Shown piece after piece: positions 17,693 through 27,863 of a stretch of DNA of 64,000 nucleotides. The position numbers and the translations under genes are program-made. This stretch comes from Acidobacteriota bacterium (GTDB taxonomy: Bacteria > Acidobacteriota > Terriglobia > UBA7540): the NCBI GenBank assembly GCA_023474345.1, contig JAMCXS010000031.1:1-64000 (forward strand). Reading direction: 5' to 3'. Position 1 is the first letter of the stretch. Each line of letters starts with the position of its first letter. The notes beneath the pieces were generated by a model that was given only the letters and a program-made list of their open reading frames with translations, was not told where the DNA came from and did no database searches.

Positions 17693-19627
17693 TCACAGAC
17701 ATTCTTGCATAAAAGCATCAACTTCTTCCAGCCGCTGCGTGCACCGATAGCTGGGGAGGCTTCCAAAAAAGATTCTGCCATACTGCTTCTGTACCATACG
17801 GCGATCGAGGATCGCCAGCACGCCCCTGTCGTTCTCGCTGCGAATCAACCGCCCAAAGCCTTGCTTTAAGGCGATGACGGCTTCCGGGATCTGGTATTCC
17901 GTAAAAGCGTTACCGCCGTCTTCGTTGATCTGGCGGATTCGAGCCGCCACCACCGGATCGGTGGGCACGGCAAAGGGTAAACGGTCGATGATCACCGCGC
18001 TCAATTGCTGCCCTTGCACGTCAACCCCTTGCCAGAAGGAACTCGTCGCAAATAAGACGGCATGAGGGGTCGACCGAAATTTGTCCAACAAGGCGGTTCG
18101 GGGCGCGGTGCCTTGCAGGATCAGCGGATAGCGGGTGTGAGCCCGCACGCGCTCATACACCGCACGCATCTGCTGATAGGAAGTAAACAACACAAAGGCC
18201 CGGCCGCGCGTGATCTTCAGCAGCGCGATAACTTCACTGGCGGCACGAGATGAATACTCCGGCTCACGCGGGTCTGGAAGATGAATCGGCGTATAAAGCA
18301 AAGCCTGCCGGCCAAAATCGAAGTGCGATTGCAGAATCTTCTCCCGCGCCATCTCGACACCCAGCCGGCGTTTAACGAAATCAAATCTATTGAGGACCGA
18401 AAGCGTGGCGGAGGTCAAAATTACCGTCCGGACTTGCCCAAACAGCTTTTCCCGCAGAATCGGGGAGACGTCGATGGGCGACGCCTCCAGGAAGATTCCG
18501 CGCCCGCGCCTTTCCCACCAGTAGACATAGTTTCGGTCGCGGCTTTCGAGGATCGTTTCGAGCGCCTGGCGCGTTTCCTCCGCTCGCCGCGCAAGATTGT
18601 TGATTTCTTCAGGACGATCCTTGACTCGCAAAAGTTCCGTTTCAATCCGGACCAAAGCGTTGACCAGAGCAGAGTATGTGCCGCGATTAACTTCCAGAAA
18701 GCTTGCGCGGTTGTCAAAGTTGGAGCGGCCTTCCGTGGCTGGAAACAACTCAAAGAAAAGGTCGGCACGGCGACGGAGTTCCCTTACGGCTCCGAAAACT
18801 TCTGCGCTGTCCAGCCCCTTGATCTTCAGCGTCGCTTCGGTGTCACGCGCCAGTTCTTCAATCTTGTAATTGGAAATCTTCAGGCCAAAATACTGGGTGG
18901 CCACGTCCTCGATCTCGTGAGCCTCGTCAAAAACCACCGCCGAGTAATCCGGGAGAAGACTCGCAAAGTCCGTCTCCTTCAGGGCCAAATCAGCAAAAAA
19001 CAGGTGGTGATTCACGATGATCAGGTTGGATTCGGCGGCACGCTGATGCATCCAGGTAATGAAACAACGCTCAAATTGCTTGCACTTCTGCCCGGTGCAG
19101 GTTTCCCGGCGCGCGTCAATTCGGGACCAGAGTTCGCTTGTGTCCGGCAGGTTCTTCAGTTCCACACGGTCGCCGGTCTCCGTTCGCGTTTCCCACTCCC
19201 GCAACTGACTGTAAAGGGAAACCTCCTCCAGACCGTTCAGGACCGGCTGCTTCTCAAGGTCGTAGAGCTTCTGCCGGCACAGGTAATTCTGCCGCCCTTT
19301 CATCAAGGTCGCCCGCAAGCGTGGAAACAATTTCTTCAGGAATGGAATATCCTTGTAGAAGAGCTGCTCCTGGAGGTTTTTAGTCCCCGTTGAAATCACC
19401 ACGCGCTGTCCGCTGCGGATAAGCGGCGCCAGATACGCAAGCGTTTTCCCCGTGCCCGTGCCTGCCTCCACAATGAGATGCTGCCCATTTTCGAGAGCAG
19501 ATTCGACATTCTCGGCCATCTCCAACTGGCCAGGGCGGTACTCAAACCGCGGATGATGGCGCGCCAGCCAGCCCGTGGGGCCGAAGATCTTCTCAAGAGG
19601 AGGTTTTTCCATTGTGTTCTTGCTCAT
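17693..19627 (-). CDS. dinG: DinG/XPD-family ATP-dependent DNA helicase
   Basis: A superfamily 2 helicase of about 644 residues that unwinds damaged or structured DNA 5' to 3'. Walker A is VEAGTGTGKTLAYL, the DEAH box is VVFDEAHEIED, and motif VI is QGFGRLIRSENDRG. Four cysteines between motifs I and II (NYLC, then C-x4-C-x5-C in TCTGQKCKQFERC) should bind a 4Fe-4S cluster, as in XPD and DinG. The start is uncertain: the frame is open to 19684 but MSKNTMEKP at 19627 is the first natural ATG, with a weak ribosome site. Divergent from der, followed by queD. Confidence 0.9.
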   Translation of the reverse strand: MSKNTMEKPPLEKIFGPTGWLARHHPRFEYRPGQLEMAENVESALENGQHLIVEAGTGTGKTLAYLAPLIRSGQRVVISTGTKNLQEQLFYKDIPFLKKLFPRLRATLMKGRQNYLCRQKLYDLEKQPVLNGLEEVSLYSQLREWETRTETGDRVELKNLPDTSELWSRIDARRETCTGQKCKQFERCFITWMHQRAAESNLIIVNHHLFFADLALKETDFASLLPDYSAVVFDEAHEIEDVATQYFGLKISNYKIEELARDTEATLKIKGLDSAEVFGAVRELRRRADLFFELFPATEGRSNFDNRASFLEVNRGTYSALVNALVRIETELLRVKDRPEEINNLARRAEETRQALETILESRDRNYVYWWERRGRGIFLEASPIDVSPILREKLFGQVRTVILTSATLSVLNRFDFVKRRLGVEMAREKILQSHFDFGRQALLYTPIHLPDPREPEYSSRAASEVIALLKITRGRAFVLFTSYQQMRAVYERVRAHTRYPLILQGTAPRTALLDKFRSTPHAVLFATSSFWQGVDVQGQQLSAVIIDRLPFAVPTDPVVAARIRQINEDGGNAFTEYQIPEAVIALKQGFGRLIRSENDRGVLAILDRRMVQKQYGRIFFGSLPSYRCTQRLEEVDAFMQECL

Positions 19628-19963
19628 ATTATCCGCGGGTTCAGCGCCAAAGCGAGCGAGCCGAAAAGGTAATCCTAGCCGCACATTGAATTGTCCGGTA
19701 GACTGTCATGCGGAGCAGCCGGACGTACTGAGGGACCTTACCGGTTATCAGAATCCATTTGAAGGAAACTCTTCAATTCGCTCCGAATTAAGAAATTCCT
19801 TTAGCATTATCTTAATCTTAAGGAAACCAAAGAGCGATGCAATCAGGGAAAGACTCTCAGCATGTCACACACAGGTCCTGCACCCTGCTGTTGCTCTTGC
19901 GGTCCCTTTGGCAAGAATAGCATAGCAGTTTGTAGATCGATTTTTGCCAGGTAGTTGGAACCT
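19628..19963. other. Divergent intergenic region between dinG and der
   Basis: About 336 bases. An imperfect inverted repeat, TTCCTTTAG...CTTAAGGAA (about 19795-19828), lies in an AT-rich stretch. No gene; it should contain both promoters. Confidence 0.4.
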
Positions 19964-21280
19964 ATGTCAAATTCGCCAAAAGTCGTTATCCTGGGACGCC
20001 CCAACGTGGGCAAGTCAACGCTCTTCAATCGGATTGTCGGCCGCCGGCGCGCACTGGTCGGGAACGAACCCGGCATGACCCGCGACCGTCTGCAGGCCGT
20101 AGCCGAGTGGCAAGGCAAGAAGTTTGAGTTGATTGATACCGGCGGCATCGTTCCGCAAGACCGTGAGTTGATTGCCTCTGAAATCCTGCGGCAGGCCCGC
20201 ATCGCCATCACGGAAGCTTCCCACCTGATTCTGGTGGTTGACGCCCGCGAAGGGATTTTGCCCCTCGATGAAGAACTCGCGACCCTGCTCCGCCGTACAG
20301 GCAAGCCCTTGTCGCTGGCGGTCAATAAAGTCGACCTTCCCCAGCACGCTTCACTTGCGGCGGAGTTCGCAAACTTCGGCTTTCAAGATGTTTTCCCTGT
20401 CTCGGCCGAACATGGCCTGGGGGTTGACGTGTTGCTCGACCATGTCACCGCCGAGATTGCCAGTTCAGAAGAGTTACAGCCAACCGCCCCAGAACCTGTC
20501 AAGATTGCCATCATCGGCCGGCCCAATGTCGGGAAATCCACACTGCTTAATCGTTTGGTGGAGCAGGAGCGGTCGATCGTCACTTCTCTACCGGGGACTA
20601 CCCGGGACGCCGTCGAGGCCGAAGTGGAGCGGAACGACATGCGTTTCCGGTTCGTAGACACCGCCGGCATTCGCCGCAAGGGCAAAACCACGTTGCTGGC
20701 GGAAAAATTAAGCGTCATCCAGGCAAGAAAACATCTGGAGAGCGCCGACGTCGCTTTGCTTCTGATTGACGCCACAGAAGGCGTTACCGCGCTTGACGCG
20801 CATATTGGCGGTTACGCGCACGAAAGTAACCGCTCAGTGATCCTGGTGGTCAACAAGTGGGACGCCATCAGCAAAGGACCGGCCGCCGCGCGCGAATACA
20901 CGCAAGCGCTGCGACGCCGGATGAAGTTTTTGGACTACGCGCCGGTAGTATTTATTTCCGCCCTCAAAGGAGAGCGTATCGAAAGCCTGTGGCAAACAAT
21001 TGCAGAGGTGGCGGGAAGCCGGGGCCGGCGAATCTCTACCGCAGAGATGAACGCGTTCCTGAAAGGGATCGATCTGGAGCGCATTCCCAGCCCCCGGGCG
21101 CGGCCTTTGCGCATTTATTATCTGACGCAGGCAGGCACTGCTCCGCCAACCTTCATCGCTTTCACCAACCAGGCGGGCGGGTTGCATTTTTCCGTCGAAC
21201 GATTCATGGAGAACCGAATCCGGGAAAAATTCAGCTTCATCGGGACACCGATCGTGATCAAATCGCGGTCGAGGAGGTAA
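19964..21280 (+). CDS. der: Ribosome biogenesis GTPase Der (EngA)
   Basis: An essential tandem GTPase for 50S subunit maturation, 438 residues. Two complete G domains are visible: GRPNVGKSTLFNR with DTGG and NKVD, and GRPNVGKSTLLNR with DTAG and NKWD. A C-terminal KH-like domain follows (RPLRIYYLTQAGTAPPTFIAFTN). An in-frame TTG 9 bases upstream is possible, but the ATG at 19964 gives the normal N-terminus. It stands upstream of a PIN-TRAM protein and the isoprenoid genes ispD and ispF, all on the plus strand. Confidence 0.95.
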   Translation: MSNSPKVVILGRPNVGKSTLFNRIVGRRRALVGNEPGMTRDRLQAVAEWQGKKFELIDTGGIVPQDRELIASEILRQARIAITEASHLILVVDAREGILPLDEELATLLRRTGKPLSLAVNKVDLPQHASLAAEFANFGFQDVFPVSAEHGLGVDVLLDHVTAEIASSEELQPTAPEPVKIAIIGRPNVGKSTLLNRLVEQERSIVTSLPGTTRDAVEAEVERNDMRFRFVDTAGIRRKGKTTLLAEKLSVIQARKHLESADVALLLIDATEGVTALDAHIGGYAHESNRSVILVVNKWDAISKGPAAAREYTQALRRRMKFLDYAPVVFISALKGERIESLWQTIAEVAGSRGRRISTAEMNAFLKGIDLERIPSPRARPLRIYYLTQAGTAPPTFIAFTNQAGGLHFSVERFMENRIREKFSFIGTPIVIKSRSRR

Positions 21281-21337
21281 CGTGGGTTGAGGAACGGGCA
21301 GGGTAAAGGTGGCAGTTGCAGCATAAAAATAAGTTGT

Positions 21338-21384
21338 TTGACCGTTGCGGACTAGAATGATGTTATACTAGGCGCACGTATAAT
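21338..21384 (+). promoter_or_regulatory. Possible promoter upstream of the PIN-TRAM gene
   Basis: Good -10 boxes are present, TATACT at 21364-21369 and TATAAT at 21379-21384. The only -35-like TTGACC (21338-21343) is 20 bases from the first, longer than normal. Confidence 0.3.
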
Positions 21385-21451
21385 TCTATCTACCCCTCGG
21401 GGGAACATGCCTTATAAGATTATTCAGAGGTTTCATAGGAGGGAACCCAGA

Positions 21452-22471
21452 ATGACACGCTGGGAAACGGCTGTATTCCGTATTTTATTTATTGTTTCTC
21501 TTATTGCCGCAGCCTATTACTTTCGACCTTTCCATTCGTCTTTGCTAATTTCTATCCTGTTGGGTGCGGCGCTGGGAGTTGCTTTTGTTTTCATTGAGGT
21601 GCGGCTCAGGAAGGCCAGCCTCAAGCGGCTGATCGGTGCGGTTGTAGGAGGAACGTTGGGAATCCTGGGCGCACTGCTGATCAGCCACCTGTTGAGCCTG
21701 ACCGCCATCGAGAAGATATCTGCCTCGTATGTTCAACTTACTTTGCTGTTTTTTATGGGATATATCGGATTGGTCGTGGGAGCGACCAAGGGAGATTTGC
21801 TCAATCTGGGTGCGATGGGTGGCATTTTCACTGCGGAGCGCCAAGCCAGAAAGAGCAGCAAGATTCTGGATACAAGCGTAATCATTGATGGCCGCATAGC
21901 CGATGTTTGCGAAACCGGGTTTATCGAGGGGGCATTGATCCTTCCGCAGTTTGTCCTTCGTGAATTGCAGCAGGTCGCCGACTCTTCGGACCCGCTCAAA
22001 CGCAACCGCGGGCGCCGGGGGCTTGACATCCTGCAGCGAATGCAGAAAATGACCACGATCCAGGTGCAAATCGCCGAGGAAGATTTCCCTCAAACCCATG
22101 AAGTCGATATGAAGCTGATCGAGCTTGCTCGTGCGTATGAGGGGAAAATTGTCACTAATGACTTCAATCTCAATAAGGTCGCCCAGCTTCAGCGCGTCCC
22201 TGTCCTCAACATCAACGAGCTCGCCAATGCCCTGCGACCTGTCGTCTTACCGGGTGAAATTATGCGAGTTTTCATCCTGAAAGAGGGCAAGGAATTTAAC
22301 CAGGGCGTCGCGTACCTCGACGACGGAACAATGGTCGTGGTGGATAACGCCAAGAAGATGATTTCCAAGACCATCGACATTGCGGTAACCAGCGTGCTAC
22401 AAACCACGGCCGGAAAGATGATCTTCGGGAAGTACGACGAAAAGCAGCGTGTCGAGGTCGTTCAGCGATAG
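21452..22471 (+). CDS. PIN-TRAM domain membrane protein (YacL-like)
   Basis: A 339-residue protein with four N-terminal transmembrane segments (about 5-25, 30-48, 60-80 and 95-115), a PIN-fold nuclease domain (ILDTSVIIDGRIADVC with the first metal Asp, IVTNDFNLN with a late Asp), and a C-terminal TRAM RNA-binding domain (about 260-330). This matches the B. subtilis YacL architecture, a putative membrane-tethered RNase. The chosen ATG is preceded by AGGAGG. An earlier in-frame ATG at 21407 would add 15 residues. The yacL-ispD-ispF order also occurs in other bacterial groups. Confidence 0.9.
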   Translation: MTRWETAVFRILFIVSLIAAAYYFRPFHSSLLISILLGAALGVAFVFIEVRLRKASLKRLIGAVVGGTLGILGALLISHLLSLTAIEKISASYVQLTLLFFMGYIGLVVGATKGDLLNLGAMGGIFTAERQARKSSKILDTSVIIDGRIADVCETGFIEGALILPQFVLRELQQVADSSDPLKRNRGRRGLDILQRMQKMTTIQVQIAEEDFPQTHEVDMKLIELARAYEGKIVTNDFNLNKVAQLQRVPVLNINELANALRPVVLPGEIMRVFILKEGKEFNQGVAYLDDGTMVVVDNAKKMISKTIDIAVTSVLQTTAGKMIFGKYDEKQRVEVVQR

Positions 22472-22480
22472 AGATCCTTG

Positions 22481-22516
22481 ACGGGTTGCCTTGAAGCGAC
22501 GGCAACCCGTTTCTTA
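22481..22516 (+). terminator. Rho-independent terminator after the PIN-TRAM gene
   Basis: ACGGGTTGCC (22481-22490) pairs perfectly over 10 bp with GGCAACCCGT (22501-22510), with a 10-base loop and TTTCTT after the stem. It lies 9 bases after the stop codon. Because ispD starts 22 bases later, this may be a partial terminator that separates or tunes the two genes. Confidence 0.75.
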
Positions 22517-22537
22517 GGAAGCGGACTCATTCATACT

Positions 22538-23257
22538 ATGAAAGTCATAGCAATCATACCTGCGGCCGGCGCAGGTATTCGTATGGGCGGGGAAACTCCG
22601 AAGCAGTTCCTCGCGCTTGAAGGTGTGCCGATTGTGGTGCACACCTTGCGCAAATTCGATAGGGCCGATTCGATTGACGAAATCTTTCTCGGTCTGCGGC
22701 CGGAGGATATGGACCGCGCCCATGCCGAGATCGAACGGGAGCATTTCAGCAAGCCGGTACGGTTAGTCCGGGGAGGCGCCAGCCGGCAGGAGACGGTGGC
22801 CCTGGCGCTCCAGGAGGCGCCGTCTACCGCAGAGATTGTTGTCGTTCATGACGCCGTGCGGCCTTTTGTCGCTTTAGAGATGATTCGCCAGGTTGTTGAG
22901 GCAGCGCGCAAATGCGGCGCGGCGATTCTGGGAATTCCTAGCGTTGACACCATCAAACAGGTGGAGCGCCAGACGATTTTGGGTACCCTTCCCCGCGAAC
23001 GGATCGTGCTGGCACAGACTCCTCAGGCCTTCCGTTTCGAAATTCTCAAGGAGGCATTCGACCGCGCCCTGGCCGACGGCTATGAGGGAACAGACGAGTC
23101 CAGTCTGGTCGAGCGGCTGGGTTATACCGTCGAGGTACTCATGGGCTCAGACCGAAATATTAAGATTACAAAACCCTCGGACTTGCCCCTGGCTCGCCTC
23201 TTTATCGCACAGGACCACAATCAGGCCCAACACCAGGAAGAAATAAGCTCTTGGTAA
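22538..23257 (+). CDS. ispD: 2-C-methyl-D-erythritol 4-phosphate cytidylyltransferase
   Basis: Third step of the MEP isoprenoid pathway: transfers CMP from CTP to methylerythritol phosphate. 239 residues, normal length. The nucleotide-binding loop is IIPAAGAGIRMGGETPKQFL. Further motifs are VHDAVRPF (metal and substrate binding), QTPQAF and GTDES. The frame runs 60 bases further upstream through the terminator hairpin, so the ATG at 22538 is the sensible start, although the AGGAA before it is far away (about 17 bases). Followed by ispF 42 bases later. Confidence 0.93.
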   Translation: MKVIAIIPAAGAGIRMGGETPKQFLALEGVPIVVHTLRKFDRADSIDEIFLGLRPEDMDRAHAEIEREHFSKPVRLVRGGASRQETVALALQEAPSTAEIVVVHDAVRPFVALEMIRQVVEAARKCGAAILGIPSVDTIKQVERQTILGTLPRERIVLAQTPQAFRFEILKEAFDRALADGYEGTDESSLVERLGYTVEVLMGSDRNIKITKPSDLPLARLFIAQDHNQAQHQEEISSW

Positions 23258-23299
23258 CGGGCCCTGGCGATGAGCAATCATCAACAAGAAGGTTAATGA

Positions 23300-23845
23300 A
23301 TGGGAGAGAAAACTCAAAATATGGGTTCCCGGTGCCTTCATCGCATTGGCTTCGGCAACGATGTGCACCGCCTGGCTTCTGGCCGCAAACTGATTCTGGG
23401 TGGCGTAAGAATCCCTTTTGAAAAGGGATCCGTGGGACACTCGGACGGGGACGCACTGGCGCACGCCGTTTGCGACGCGATCCTGGGCGCGGCGACCCTC
23501 GGGGATATCGGGCAGCATTTCCCCGACAGCTCTCCCCAGTGGCACAACGTTTCCAGCCTGCTGTTCTTGCATCACACCCGGGAACTCCTCGACCGGGCCG
23601 GCTACCGGATTGCCAACGTTGACTCGACCATCAGCCTGGAACGCCCGAGGCTGGCGCCGTACATTCCCCGTATGAGAAAAAAGCTGGCGAAAGCCTTGGG
23701 AATTCACGCCGATCAAATCAGCGTGAAGGCAAAAACCGGTGAAGGAGTCGATGCTGTGGGTGAGAACGCCGCGGTACGCGCCGACGCCGTTGTGCTCATT
23801 GAGCCGTTGGCTTTCAAAAAATCGTCCGGCAACCGCCGCATCTGA
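23300..23845 (+). CDS. ispF: 2-C-methyl-D-erythritol 2,4-cyclodiphosphate synthase
   Basis: Follows IspE in the MEP pathway and forms the cyclodiphosphate. 181 residues, slightly long because of a tail (AFKKSSGNRRI). The zinc site is visible in NDVHRL (Asp and His) and the third His probably in HSDGDALAHA. GDIGQHFPD is the conserved phosphate-binding loop. The usual C-terminal TTTE..G..GRGEG region reads AKTGEGVDAVGE, a moderate variation. AAGAAGG lies 7-8 bases before the ATG. Cotranscribed with ispD. Confidence 0.92.
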   Translation: MGEKTQNMGSRCLHRIGFGNDVHRLASGRKLILGGVRIPFEKGSVGHSDGDALAHAVCDAILGAATLGDIGQHFPDSSPQWHNVSSLLFLHHTRELLDRAGYRIANVDSTISLERPRLAPYIPRMRKKLAKALGIHADQISVKAKTGEGVDAVGENAAVRADAVVLIEPLAFKKSSGNRRI

Positions 23846-24329
23846 GAAATCCCCTCCCTATGATCCCGCCCCCGGCTTCCGGCTCGGGAAACGTGGCTAA
23901 CTTATTAAATTAAAATAGGTTCCTGCCTTTCCGAAAGGCCAGCATGAACCACTGTTCCCTTTCTATAAATCAGGCCACATCAGCTTCAGGTTTGGCGGAC
24001 GTCTGGGAGCGGGGCCGGGAGGCTATATGCCGCTAACCAGGGACAAGAAACGATCGGCTTGGAAGTGCGGAGATTTCGGAAGAATACTCAGCCTTAAAAG
24101 AGGCCGGTTCCTGCCTCGCTCGCCGCGCTGCGGCGGAGAAAGGGGAATACACGAACCGTCTGCTCCTGACTCGGAAGCGGCCGCTGTGGTTAGAACTGCC
24201 ATGATTTTCGCGACCGGACTTATTTATCCGGACCCTGCCGTGGCTTAGCGTCTGGGTGTCCGAATTTGCTTGTAAAGCTTCTGGCCCTGGCGTAGCATGA
24301 AAACACAACTCCATTCCGAGGTGAATACC
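23846..24329. other. Intergenic region without a recognised gene
   Basis: About 480 bases after ispF. It holds the perfect short palindrome GCCTTTCCGAAAGGC (23935-23949) without a U-tract. A GC-rich stretch at 24080-24240 is open in several frames and repeats the AGGTTCCTGCCT/CGGTTCCTGCCT word seen near 23927. It could be a decayed or repeated element. No gene is supported. Confidence 0.4.
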
Positions 24330-24764
24330 ATGACGGTCTCGACCCTAATCGAGTTGCGCAGGGAGGTCTTCTCGGTTTCGGAGGACGCCACCGTTCATGA
24401 AACAGCACGATACCTCCGAGAGAAGCAAGTGCGCGCCGCGGCCGTTTGCGACAGCCAGGGCAAAGTAGTGGGCGTAGTCTCACAAAGCGATGTCTCCGAT
24501 AAGGTTACCGCGGAGAACAAATGCCCGGACTGGGTCCGCGCTTCGGAGATCATGAGTACCCGTCTCGTTGCCGTCTCGCCACAAAAATCGCTCGAGGAAT
24601 GTCTCGATTTGATGGAACAATACGGCATTTACCACCTGCTGGTTGTCGCCGAAAACGGTGGTTACTGCGGGATGATCTCCATTCAGGACCTGCTGAAGGT
24701 TATCGCGTCAGAAAATAAGGCTCGCGCCGATAACCTGGAAGAGTATATCGTGGGCAGGCGGTAG
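24330..24764 (+). CDS. Two-CBS-domain protein
   Basis: 144 residues consisting of a CBS pair: domain 1 about 1-60 (EDATVHETARYLREKQVRAAAVCDSQGKVVGVVSQSD) and domain 2 about 70-135 (IMSTRLVAVSPQKSLEECLDLMEQYGIYHLLVVAENGGYCGMISIQDLL). Such stand-alone proteins bind adenosyl ligands (AMP, ATP, SAM) and act as regulatory modules; the partner is unknown. GAGGTGA before the ATG at 24330 favours it over the ATG 33 bases upstream. Single gene. Confidence 0.85.
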   Translation: MTVSTLIELRREVFSVSEDATVHETARYLREKQVRAAAVCDSQGKVVGVVSQSDVSDKVTAENKCPDWVRASEIMSTRLVAVSPQKSLEECLDLMEQYGIYHLLVVAENGGYCGMISIQDLLKVIASENKARADNLEEYIVGRR

Positions 24765-24801
24765 TCTCAGGAGGCGCCTGCTTCGGAGCGTGTAGCGGGG
24801 G

Positions 24802-24829
24802 CTTGCGCGTGACGCACTGATCGCGCAAG
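24802..24829 (+). terminator. Hairpin after the CBS gene
   Basis: CTTGCGCG (24802-24809) pairs with CGCGCAAG (24822-24829) over 8 bp around a 12-base loop, 38 bases after the stop. There is no U-run, so a rho-independent terminator is only possible. The remaining gap to the next gene (24830-25064) shows nothing else. Confidence 0.35.
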
Positions 24830-25064
24830 ACGCTCGTGGCTTGTTGTCCTCAGCGCTGCCGGCTCTCTGAATAAGCCTGTTCGCAGGTTAGTCTGACTCA
24901 GTATCTTTCCTCGGCTCGCCCGTTGCTATTCAAAAGGATCGCAACAATTCATCGACAAACATGCGTGAGCAGTGGCGAGGGATTTGCGCGAGGCAGTTCC
25001 GAGTGCGGCGCCCTTTGAAGTCTCAAGGTCTGTTCGGATACTATTAGGACGCAACTCATTGAAG

Positions 25065-26771
25065 ATGAAGATAAATAGGAATACAGCAGCGTTCCGGGAA
25101 ACAACCTTCGACCTGGTGGTGTTCGGCGGAGGCATCAATGGGGCCGCGACTGCGCGCGAGGCGGCTTTGCGCGGGCTGAAAGTTGCTCTGGTGGAAGCGG
25201 AGGATTTTGCCAGCGGCACTTCCAGCCGGTCGTCCAAGCTGATTCACGGCGGGCTGCGATACCTGGATCAATTTGAGTTTCACTTGGTTCGCGAAGCGCG
25301 GCAGGAGCGCCGCTTGCTGCTGAAACTGGCTCCTCATTTGGCATGGCCGGTGCCGTTCCTTCTGCCCATTTACCGCGGCGACCCTTATTCTCCACTGAAG
25401 GTGCGCCTGGGCCTCAGCATTTATGATGTGCTCGGGAACCTTGGGGCTGCCGACCGGCACCAGATGCTCAGTCGAGATGAAATCCTCCAGAGGGTGCCGG
25501 CGCTCAAACCTCAGGGGCTTCGAGCCGGCGCGCTATACCATGACTCGGAAACCGACGATGCACGCTTGACAATAGAAAACGTCCTGGATGCGGCCGCACA
25601 CGGCGCTGCAGTCGCTAATTACGCAAGAATCCGCGCTTTGACTCCGAGCCCACGGAAGGGATCGCGAGGCCCAAGAATTATTGGCGCTGAGATGGAAGAC
25701 CGGCTCAATGGTCAACGGCATCGAATTTCCTCGCGTTTCTGGGTGAACGCCACGGGCCCGTGGGTGGATCAGGTTCGCGCTTTGTTGCCGGGCTACGATG
25801 GATCAAAGAGCGTTCGGCTGACGAAAGGCACGCATATCATTATTCCTTCCGTGGCGGGAGATTTCGCCATCTTTGCGGCGATCCCCCCTGGCGACAGGAT
25901 CTTTGTAATGGTCCCCTGGCATGGTCAAGCCCTGCTTGGAACCACCGACACCGACTTTGCGGGAGACCCGAGCCAAGTGGGACCGGACCGTGCGGAGGTC
26001 GAATATCTCTTAGACGCCGTCAATCGCATTCTTCGCCGACCGCTCCAGATCAGCGATGTAGTGGGGGCGTTTGCCGGTTTGCGGGCATTGGCCACGGAGC
26101 CTGGGGCAAGCCCATCCGAAAACACGCGTGAATATCGTTTCCATCAGGATCCTTGGGCGCAAAACTTCATTTCCATCTGCGGAGGCAAGCTCACTACCGC
26201 ACGGTCACTGGGTGAAAAACTTGTGGATCAGGTTGTGGCCAGTATTGGCGGGACGATGCCTGAATCCTGGACAAGCCACCCAACCCGCAAATCTCCGCTT
26301 CCGGGCGCCCACATCGACAACTTGGAGGCATACCTCAAGGAAGCTTCGGCTGACGTGGTGCGCATGTTTAATATTCCTCAGACAGCAGCAGAGCGCATCG
26401 TTAAGACTTATGGAACGCGCTGGGGCCGGGTACTCGAACCCATCCTTGCTGACCGTAACCTGGCAAATCCACTTTCCACTGACTCTACATTTTTGGGCGC
26501 TGAGGTTGTCCATGCTATCCAACGAGAGATGGCAGTGAAGATCGAGGACTTTCTGCTACGCCGTTCCGGGCTGAATTGGTATGCGCCATACGAGCTACGG
26601 GAGGCAGTGCCGGCCACAGCACAGATTTTCGCGAAACAACTCGGCTGGAGCGCGGAAGAACGAGAATCCGCCATCAGGAACTTTGTGAGTTCAGCTTACC
26701 CGGCCTTGCGGCGAGTGGCCGAGCCACGCTTGAATGCGAATGAACAAACGGCTGGTCGCGTGCCGGAGTAA
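25065..26771 (+). CDS. glpD: FAD-dependent glycerol-3-phosphate dehydrogenase
   Basis: Oxidises glycerol 3-phosphate to dihydroxyacetone phosphate at the inner membrane and passes electrons to quinone. 568 residues. The FAD dinucleotide motif is [23 protein letters not shown] (near residue 15); [16 protein letters not shown] is the conserved FAD/substrate loop. [15 protein letters not shown] and [10 protein letters not shown] are strong family motifs, and a C-terminal domain follows (about 390-520). The frame is open 93 bases upstream, but [10 protein letters not shown] at 25065 gives the normal N-terminus. No glycerol kinase or facilitator gene is adjacent. Confidence 0.92.
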   Translation: MKINRNTAAFRETTFDLVVFGGGINGAATAREAALRGLKVALVEAEDFASGTSSRSSKLIHGGLRYLDQFEFHLVREARQERRLLLKLAPHLAWPVPFLLPIYRGDPYSPLKVRLGLSIYDVLGNLGAADRHQMLSRDEILQRVPALKPQGLRAGALYHDSETDDARLTIENVLDAAAHGAAVANYARIRALTPSPRKGSRGPRIIGAEMEDRLNGQRHRISSRFWVNATGPWVDQVRALLPGYDGSKSVRLTKGTHIIIPSVAGDFAIFAAIPPGDRIFVMVPWHGQALLGTTDTDFAGDPSQVGPDRAEVEYLLDAVNRILRRPLQISDVVGAFAGLRALATEPGASPSENTREYRFHQDPWAQNFISICGGKLTTARSLGEKLVDQVVASIGGTMPESWTSHPTRKSPLPGAHIDNLEAYLKEASADVVRMFNIPQTAAERIVKTYGTRWGRVLEPILADRNLANPLSTDSTFLGAEVVHAIQREMAVKIEDFLLRRSGLNWYAPYELREAVPATAQIFAKQLGWSAEERESAIRNFVSSAYPALRRVAEPRLNANEQTAGRVPE

Positions 26772-26906
26772 CGCGGGAGTTTGAGGGTTGCACGGTTCGT
26801 GTTGTTGGCCGTTGCATGGTCAGCTATAATTCCGCGCTTGGGAAAGTGTCCGGGCAGTGTCATGGTGTTGCGCAGGCGTGCCAGGCATTTCGACCGTGGA
26901 GGACAA

Positions 26907-27188
26907 GTGAAGATTGCCAGAAAGTATCTGGTCTCGGGGCGCGTTCAAGGCGTGGGATTTCGCTTCTTTGCCGAGCATTGGGCTACGCAACTGGGCCTTT
27001 CAGGATATGTCAAGAACTGCTGGGATGGAACGGTGGAAGCCTACGCAATTGGAAACCCCGCGACTCTAGAAGAGTTCAAAGCACGGCTTGCCGAAGGCCC
27101 CCGGAGCGCCCGCGTGGACAACATTCAGGAGTCCGAAGAGCAAGTCAACAATCGTTACAAGCGCTTTGTGGTAGAAAGCGACTGGTAA
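26907..27188 (+). CDS. acyP: Acylphosphatase
   Basis: A 93-residue enzyme hydrolysing carboxyl-phosphate bonds such as acetyl or carbamoyl phosphate. The signature [11 protein letters not shown] carries the catalytic Arg and [13 protein letters not shown] the catalytic Asn. The open frame begins 126 bases earlier, but TGGAGGA sits just before the GTG at 26907 and the family length (about 90-98) fits only that start. It is followed 26 bases later by apt. Confidence 0.9.
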   Translation: MKIARKYLVSGRVQGVGFRFFAEHWATQLGLSGYVKNCWDGTVEAYAIGNPATLEEFKARLAEGPRSARVDNIQESEEQVNNRYKRFVVESDW

Positions 27189-27214
27189 CGAATCAAGAAC
27201 CAAGGAGAAAATTC

Positions 27215-27730
27215 GTGGTAGACCTAAAAGACCTGATACGGGAAGTCCCAGACTTTCCAAAGCCTGGAATTCTGTTCTATGACATCACAACGCTTTTAAA
27301 AGACCCGGTGGGGTTGCATTGGGCGGTGGACTCGCTGGCCAATCACTACATTGGCCGCGTCATTGACCGCGTGGTGGGTATTGAGGCGCGGGGCTTTATT
27401 TTTGCCCCTATGGTCGCGTATCGCTTGAACGCAGGTTTTGTGCCCGTCCGCAAGCCCAAGAAACTCCCCGCGGAAACCGCCCGCGTCGAATACAGCCTGG
27501 AGTACGGAAAGGACGCGCTGGAAATTCACCGCGACGCAATCGGCGAGGGAAACCAAGTTCTGATTATCGACGACCTGCTGGCCACCGGAGGCACCGCGGC
27601 TGCCGTTGCGCAACTTGTGGAATCTCTGGGCGGGAAAGTGGCGGGTATGGGGTTCCTGATCGAACTTGAATTCCTGAAGGGAAGGGACAAGATTTCCCAA
27701 TACGATCTGCACTCCATACTGAAATATTAA
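27215..27730 (+). CDS. apt: Adenine phosphoribosyltransferase
   Basis: Purine salvage: adenine plus PRPP gives AMP. 171 residues, the family norm. [19 protein letters not shown] is the family N-terminus, GIEARGFIF follows, and [16 protein letters not shown] is the PRPP-binding loop. AAGGAG lies 7 bases before the GTG at 27215; the frame continues far upstream through acyP in another register, so the longer version is an artefact. It converges on the disulfide oxidoreductase gene; no terminator is obvious in the 133 bases between. Confidence 0.92.
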   Translation: MVDLKDLIREVPDFPKPGILFYDITTLLKDPVGLHWAVDSLANHYIGRVIDRVVGIEARGFIFAPMVAYRLNAGFVPVRKPKKLPAETARVEYSLEYGKDALEIHRDAIGEGNQVLIIDDLLATGGTAAAVAQLVESLGGKVAGMGFLIELEFLKGRDKISQYDLHSILKY

Positions 27731-27863
27731 GCATGCGAAGCAACGGGGGCTTGTATTGGGAAACCGTAAGCGACTGACAAACATCGAGTCCGTGAAGCTC
27801 GGGATCGCGTGCTCCCATCAGCTCGATACACCGATGGAGTTTCCCAGCAAGTCCCCGGGTCTG

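Noticed and set aside
23935-23949. GCCTTTCCGAAAGGC palindrome as a terminator of ispF
   Set aside because: Nearly no loop, no U-tract, and 90 bases from the stop.
26816-27730. 304-codon frame that would extend apt far upstream
   Set aside because: It reads through acyP in another frame; AAGGAG before GTG 27215 and the family length fix the start.
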